Source: Synura sp. LO234KE
Taxonomy: Eukaryota; Sar; Synurophyceae; Synurales; Mallomonadaceae
Direction: 5' to 3'
Length of the DNA stretch: 12,668 bases
Assembly: GCA_015143735.1 (NCBI GenBank)
Contig: VKHC01000381.1
Span: forward strand, 1 to 12,668
Below, piece after piece: positions 8,484 through 12,668 of the stretch. Position 1 is the first letter of the stretch. Every line of letters starts with the position of its first letter. A model generated the notes under the pieces. The model saw only the letters and a list, made by a program, of their open reading frames with translations. It searched no databases and had not been told where the DNA came from. The translations under genes and the position numbers were made by a program.

Positions 8484-10127
8484 GTAAGATCGATAAAATA
8501 GAAATAGTTGCGTCTGACTCTCAGAAGGTTGAAATGGTTTATGTCGGATCGATTTCGCGACGTACCAATTCAAATTGCAAATGGGTGAACAGGAAAGTGA
8601 AGGATGTCATACTTTTACACGTATCCGAGGAAAAATATCTGGATAGCATATACCCTTCACATGTCGATTACGGTTACATCTTCGATAACGATGAGAGTAC
8701 AAAGGATAGCGAGAGTCCTTTAAAGTAGTTATGCCTATGATGTCAACGGTGAAGATTCGTTAGGTAATATTGTATACTGGCGGGCAACAACATAAATATG
8801 AATGAGCGTGGCGATATCCGTCTAGAAGTAATTAGGGAAGACAGCAATATTGTTAGTCCATAGGTAAATACAATCCAAGTCGTTAATCGACACAGGGGGA
8901 TGCGATGTCGAATAAATACCGAGATTTATGTCACGTTTGAAGACGTGCAAGTTAGTTATCGAGGAGTATGTCGAGAATGATAGTAACTTTTGGGGCATAT
9001 CTTGCCGCGGCCCGGACATAACAACAATACCCGAAATGTACAACGACAATATTTCTTGTCCTATGTTGATCTCTTGAGAATCAAATCATGATATCGACGG
9101 CGCGGTTGTGAATCGATACACTTAGTGTTAGATACTATGTTACAGACGACGACATACTGTTCCATGCGGTTACAGATGATACTCACCTTCTAATAAACGA
9201 AATAATTTTTGGATATCTTTGGAAATAGTCAGGTCGATCTCAGAAATTCGATTTGATGATTTTGAATCTCTCTAGTACCAAGGGAGCTCCACTCCTGTGT
9301 CAAACTTAAATTCTCAACGGTTAAAGCAGAAGCGAAGGGTCGCTCGCTGTCGAACATTGTCAAAGAAGTGATTCCGTTTACTTCCCTCGCGCTGTCTAGA
9401 AGCCTTGTGGACATGGGTTAACGGTAAACTGATTCCGTGCCCTTGCGTCTTATGAAGTTATTTTATGTATCCTACCTTATCTTATCGATCGCCACAACGA
9501 AAGCATCCTTGTGGACAAATTTAGTTCTAGTCTGATTGCAAGTCACGTTAAAATCGTACACAGAATTCTTTAATCAACGAATGCATTCAAGTACAAAATG
9601 TTTACGAGACAGCTAAGACATGTGTGGTCTTTCCGTATCTTCAAGAGCGGTTAAAATATATTGTTAAGAGTGCATTCTTGCGCTCCATAATAGCGACGAG
9701 CACACGAAAGTCGTGGAAATACAATTAACCACGAGCGCTATGAATTGGCTTCGCTCATTCGTCAAGGGCTGTGGAAGCGTAGATCAAGTCATTTCACTGT
9801 TCAAACATGTTGAACAACAATCTGCGCATTCGAGTCTATAAGAACATGAAAATTTTATTGATTAGCCGCAGTTGCTGATGTTGATAATGTCGGGATTTGC
9901 TAATCCAGTCAAGCTACCCGATCTCTAACGAATTGTGAAAATTCCGTTCGTTGCTAGAGCGCACAAACCCAATTTCCACCATGCGACCGTTATGCTCATA
10001 TATTACGATATGCATGTATTCAATTGGACTGGACAAGGTCCAAAATGACGGAAGTACCTGAAATAAATGCAATATACATATCATTCTTTACTTGTAATCT
10101 AATCCCAGTCTCGCGCACGTGTTGCAG
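8484..10127 (+). other. Long intron between exons 10 and 11 (1644 bp)
   Basis: It contains a weak antisense transposase relic (about 8740-9414). From about 9420 to 10127 I recognise nothing beyond ordinary AT-rich intron sequence and the acceptor TTGCAG. Confidence 0.65.
8740..9414 (-). pseudogene. Possible mariner-like transposase relic, intron 10
   Basis: On the minus strand, TMFDSERPFASALTVENL (D at 9351-9349) recalls the FSDExxF...N.QNDR segment of some mariner transposases. Further on, GIVVMSGP, then INDLDCIYLWTNNIA (near 8854) recall VMVWG and DxxIFQQDNAP, and a stop-filled SSPLTS near 8760 recalls SPDLNP about 31 codons later. The first-to-second spacing is about 166 codons, twice that of the other relics, so an insertion must be assumed. 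This makes it the least secure of the set. Confidence 0.3.
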
Positions 10128-10226
10128 GATACGAACACGGCTCTTATCACAGCCTCAAGACGCGGACATACCTTTATAGCGGGATTGCTTTTGCAGAACG
10201 GGGCAGACTTCAACCATAAGGATCAG
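10128..10226 (+). CDS. Ankyrin exon 11, one 33-aa repeat
   Basis: The acceptor is TTGCAG; 99 bp, phase 0. The donor GTATAA is the weakest in the array, with A instead of G at +5. The repeat is DTNTALITASRRGH, then FIAGLLLQNGADFN, ending HKDQ. The V-E of the second helix is A-G, which is unusual. It is isolated between two long introns (1644 and 1503 bp), so it is the visible exon most open to skipping. Confidence 0.9.
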
Positions 10227-10498
10227 GTATAATTGATAATTAAGGGCGAGCGTATATGGATCTGTACGTATGTAGCGTACAGTGAGGTCCGTATAACGAT
10301 GACTGTCACATGAAAATATGACCGGAAGCATTTCAAACTAGTTTTCATAATAACGCGAACTCCGATGTGAAATGCGAGGAGGGGAAGTACGTATACATCT
10401 TACCTGATATTTATCGGAATCGTGCTTTTAAAAACTGGTATTATGCTGCAGTCTTCAGAGCGTCCATGACATTTGTTTGAATGTCAAGAGCGTCATAG

Positions 10499-11205
10499 CT
10501 ATCTTTTACCGTCAATATTCAAGAAATGTATACGAATATTGCACACTGTCCTTCTCTGCATCCGTGAGTAGTTGGAGAAGACAACAAAAGCATTATCATG
10601 GCTCCGTTGTGTCCAAAATATAGACAATCTAATGGTGGTCATGCTTTCCTGTCTCTCGCATCGGGATCGAAGCGGATTAATTATGCATGACATTTTGAGG
10701 CAATTGACGAGTTCATTGCTGATGAAATTTGTATTCGATTTGGTCATCATAGCAGTTATCACCTTAGATGATCTCTGCGAGGTCAGCTTCATAGATTCTC
10801 ACCGATGATGAACCAAACAGTTCGACTTTCATATCTGATGACATCAGTTCACGAAAAATTCTTCTTGTACAGTGCAACGCCAAATCAACGTTGTGTTGGT
10901 TAATCCACCGATTTCGAAAATACAGGATGTGTACGATGTAGCAACGAAGTATGTCCAGAAAATCAACGTCCACCAACATATTTACATATTTTTAAACCAG
11001 CAACCTCACCATTCTAGTCCTCAACCAAGTCGAAGAGTCAAATATTAGACCTGGACGTTACAAATGACTTTATAAGTAATTAATTACGATCACTGCGGGG
11101 TTAGCTCATCCATCAACCTATCTACTGCATTAAAGAACCCCAAATAGGGGATGAGTCAGAGTACTGATGAGATGCATTGTCGATCTGTCGGCTTCTGAGC
11201 TCAAT
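10499..11205 (-). pseudogene. Tc1/mariner-like transposase relic in intron 11
   Basis: The clearest antisense copy. The minus-strand frame from 10979 reads RELMSSDMKVELFGSSSVRIY, matching the WSDESKxELFGSDGVRYVW segment around the first catalytic D (10835-10833). In the next frame RSHDNAFVVFSNYSR (D at 10597-10595) matches QQDNAPVH, about 79 codons later. The block at 11015-11205 is shared with the relic in intron 4. The frame change between motifs shows it is inactive. Confidence 0.5.
11015..11205. repeat. Dispersed repeat block, copy in intron 11
   Basis: This partner of 3555-3735 also contains the segment 11146-11172 that recurs near exon 5 (4764-4790) with three mismatches. On the minus strand it reads RSTMHLISTLTHPLFG in an open stretch before stops. 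Confidence 0.6.
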
Positions 11206-11262
11206 CAGACATGTTATTTACAACTACTCATAATTAACCTGAAACCTTTAATTTATATTAAT

Positions 11263-11320
11263 AAATATATATATTCGAATATAGAACGAAAGTGAAAACT
11301 GAGTTCGAAAATATATATTT
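11263..11320. repeat. AT-rich inverted repeat (17-nt arms, 24-nt loop)
   Basis: The arms 11263-11279 and 11304-11320 are reverse complements at 16 of 17 positions and both carry a TTCGAA core next to alternating AT. In the intron RNA they could pair as a hairpin. It lies just beyond the N-terminal side of the antisense relic, so it might be part of that element's end. Confidence 0.6.
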
Positions 11321-11729
11321 GCGATTGCTATGTTATTTGCATTTTTTTATTCTCTTTTTTACCGTAAGTCATTTGGCTTTATTCACTGGAATGGGGAGTC
11401 CATATCTGTGCTCTGCCGACAGAAGATTAGGTGCAAAAATATTTTTCCAGTATATTAGCAAGCCGGTACCATAAGGTCTCCGCATCGTGGGTAACTAACT
11501 GTCTCGAACCGCTCGGTATTTATTTTGAGAAGGTTCCAGGAGGATGGAACGTGTAGATCATAAAATATTACTGTTGATATATATATATGTCGTTGTGATT
11601 ATATTTAACAGCCAAGCGAATACAGGACACAAGTAAAACTGTTCATTATCTGTTTTGTCAACATAGGAAAATAGTCGTTGTGCGCTGCCCGCATTGTAAT
11701 TATTCGCTTGTATATACTAAATTTTACAG

Positions 11730-11828
11730 GATGGGAGAACTGCCCTTCAAATGGCAAATAAGCATGGACACACCGCCATAGTGGAGCTGCTCTATAAGAA
11801 AGGTGCCTACGTGTATGAACAGGGTCAG
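11730..11828 (+). CDS. Ankyrin exon 12, one 33-aa repeat, near-copy of exon 10
   Basis: The acceptor is TTACAG, preceded by a TACTAAA branch-point-like string at 11715-11721, and the donor is GTAAGA; 99 bp, phase 0. The repeat is DGRTALQMANKHGH, IVELLYKKGAY, ending VYEQGQ. It shares the last 77 nt with exon 10 except for four substitutions. Its first codons (GGGAGAACTGCCCTT) look more like exon 1 (GGGAGGACTGCCCTT) than like exon 10, so it appears mosaic. Confidence 0.94.
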
Positions 11829-12177
11829 GTAAGATCAGATGATGTAGTCACGGTCTGTTGTCGATATAAGGAGATATGTGGGTATGTGTGTGGTGGCTTA
11901 TACATATCCCTTTCGAGATGCATCAGGCAGCAATTTTCTGAACAAAATTTCAACGCTCGAAGAGTATCGCATAATTCTTTCATATTGACATGTTTACAAT
12001 TATTATTACTTATATGACGACCTAATTGTATAAGCATCCAGAGTCTCTTGAATTAATTCTTGCTAAAATTGCTGGATATTTAAAATTATGCGCCCAGTCA
12101 AATTCATTTTTTACTTGACTACTACATTCTGTGAATATCATCAATAATCTGATTTCTGTCGTCGCTATGTGGTATAG
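11829..12177 (+). other. Intron between exons 12 and 13 (349 bp)
   Basis: An open frame runs on from exon 12 into this intron for about 60 codons, but the GTAAGA donor at the exact repeat boundary shows it is intron. No repeat or relic is recognised. Confidence 0.75.
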
Positions 12178-12276
12178 GAAAAGAATATTGCTCTTATGAC
12201 GGCCTCCAAATTTGGACACACATCCATAGTGGAGGTACTCTTGAACGATGGTGCGGATGTCAATCACGAGGATCTG
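12178..12276 (+). CDS. Ankyrin exon 13, one 33-aa repeat
   Basis: The acceptor is TATAG and the donor GTGAGT; 99 bp, phase 0. The repeat is EKNIALMTASKFGH, SIVEVLLNDGADVN, ending HEDL. It belongs with exons 9 and 11. The capping T at residue 4 is I. The decayed exon at 643-720 is closest to this subfamily. Confidence 0.92.
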
Positions 12277-12639
12277 GTGAGTCAGATTTGAGGCGGACAC
12301 GGACCTGTTCTAGATGAGGAAGTGGATGAAAGTGTTCCGTGTGGGTCGATTTGGTGTATCTTTAGTACCGGCGATATGATGGACAAGTATATTTGTTATT
12401 TTAATTATTAGGTATTGAGTTTGTAGGCATGAAGTTGTTATATTTTTTATGCATTAAATGAATACCTATTTACCTAACTTACTTGTTAAGATGCTTTGAA
12501 TCGGCAATTGGCGTGAATCATGTGACGCAGACACTGTACAACTTTCCTTACGTGGATACCGAACGGTGGTAGGACGTGTCACTGCTTGTATGTATGAAGA
12601 GAGGTTGGGATGGTAACGGTTAATGTCCTTGCGGTGTAG
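12277..12639 (+). other. Intron between exons 13 and 14 (363 bp)
   Basis: Donor GTGAGT, acceptor GTGTAG. It is AT-rich with T-rich stretches around 12390-12450. No exon, repeat or relic is recognised. Confidence 0.75.
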
Positions 12640-12668
12640 AAGGGGTACACATCCTTAATCTGGGCGTC
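12640..12668 (+). CDS. Ankyrin exon 14, 5' part only (window edge)
   Basis: The acceptor is GTGTAG, and 29 bp remain before the window ends. The readable codons give KGYTSLIWA, which matches the start of the repeat, including T at residue 4, L at 6 and A at 9. The phase is 0 as elsewhere. The rest and the donor lie outside. S replaces A at residue 5. Confidence 0.8.

Larger units (their letters stand above)
10227..11729 (+). other. Long intron between exons 11 and 12 (1503 bp)
   Basis: It contains an antisense transposase relic (10499-11205) with the shared repeat block, then an AT-rich hairpin (11263-11320). From 11330 to 11729 I recognise nothing coding; TACTAAA at 11715-11721 is a plausible branch site for exon 12. 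Confidence 0.7.
2008..12668 (+). other. Partial multi-exon ankyrin-repeat gene (14 visible exons)
   Basis: One transcription unit is inferred from fourteen exons on one strand, all opening directly after AG and, for the thirteen complete ones, closing directly before GT. Each encodes one ankyrin repeat whose framework is (D/N)Gx-T-A-L-xx-A-S-xx-G-H-xx-VVELL-xx-GA. All junctions are phase 0, so the exons join into about 437 residues with no stop. Ankyrin repeats are helix-turn-helix scaffolds that stack into a curved solenoid and bind proteins; the partner and the cell compartment cannot be read here. No N- or C-terminal domain, signal peptide or membrane segment is seen. Introns in order are 72, 295, 73, 2041, 270, 228, 251, 1989, 270, 1644, 1503, 349 and 363 bp. 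It could also be two adjacent genes divided inside a long intron; no start or stop exon is visible there to support that. The exon chain is strong evidence; the whole-gene extent is inference. Confidence 0.85.

Noticed and set aside
10572-10808. 78-codon hydrophobic plus-strand open frame in intron 11
   Set aside because: It lies opposite the second-aspartate region of the antisense relic and has no independent support.
11390-11474. GGAATGGGGAGTCC...CTCTGCC segment resembling the start of exons 6 and 7
   Set aside because: There is no AG before it, no G-H or VVELL follows, and no donor is present at the right distance.
1-12668. A bacterial ankyrin gene, or CRISPR, tRNA or rRNA
   Set aside because: Regular GT...AG introns at exact repeat boundaries rule out a bacterial gene. 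No tRNA cloverleaf, rRNA stretch or spaced direct-repeat array was recognised.

Overview
The window is eukaryotic and carries the middle of a single plus-strand, intron-rich gene. Fourteen short exons (the last cut by the window edge) are bounded by GT...AG splice sites. Each encodes exactly one ankyrin repeat of 33 residues. Twelve of the thirteen complete exons are exactly 99 bp and one is 96 bp. Every exon starts and ends in phase 0, none holds a stop codon, and together they give about 437 residues of uninterrupted ankyrin solenoid. Neither a start codon exon, a promoter, a stop codon nor a polyadenylation site is visible, so the gene runs on past the 3' edge and probably past the 5' edge. 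CpG is not depleted and introns range from 72 bp to about 2 kb. That fits an invertebrate or an alga/stramenopile better than a vertebrate, but I cannot name the organism.

Layout: 1-2007 holds no intact gene, but does hold a likely decayed ankyrin exon (643-720) and an antisense transposase relic (about 820-1358). Exons 1-4 lie at 2008-2843. A 2.0 kb intron follows with two antisense transposase relics. Exons 5-8 lie at 4885-6026, of which 5-7 are recent tandem duplicates. A 2.0 kb intron follows with a sense-strand transposase relic and a 52-nt purine tract. Exons 9-10 lie at 8016-8483. A 1.6 kb intron holds a weak antisense relic. Exon 11 is at 10128-10226, followed by a 1.5 kb intron with a clearer antisense relic and an AT-rich hairpin. 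Exons 12-14 lie at 11730-12668.

The intron lengths fall in two groups: nine of 72-363 bp and four of 1.5-2.0 kb. All four long introns, and the long stretch before exon 1, contain stop-ridden fragments that read as Tc1/mariner-type transposase. Where both are recognisable, the first and second catalytic-position motifs sit about 75-84 codons apart. Insertion of these roughly 1.3 kb elements can explain why those introns are long.

The main point of interest is the modularity. Because every exon is one structural repeat with symmetric phase-0 ends, exons can be duplicated, lost, exchanged or skipped without breaking frame. The sequence shows duplication (exons 5-6-7), near-identical exons with a mosaic 5' end (10 and 12), a possible two-exon higher-order unit (9-10, 11-12, 13-14) and a probable dead exon (643-720). 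The protein's function cannot be read from ankyrin repeats alone; they are protein-binding scaffolds and no effector domain lies in the window.
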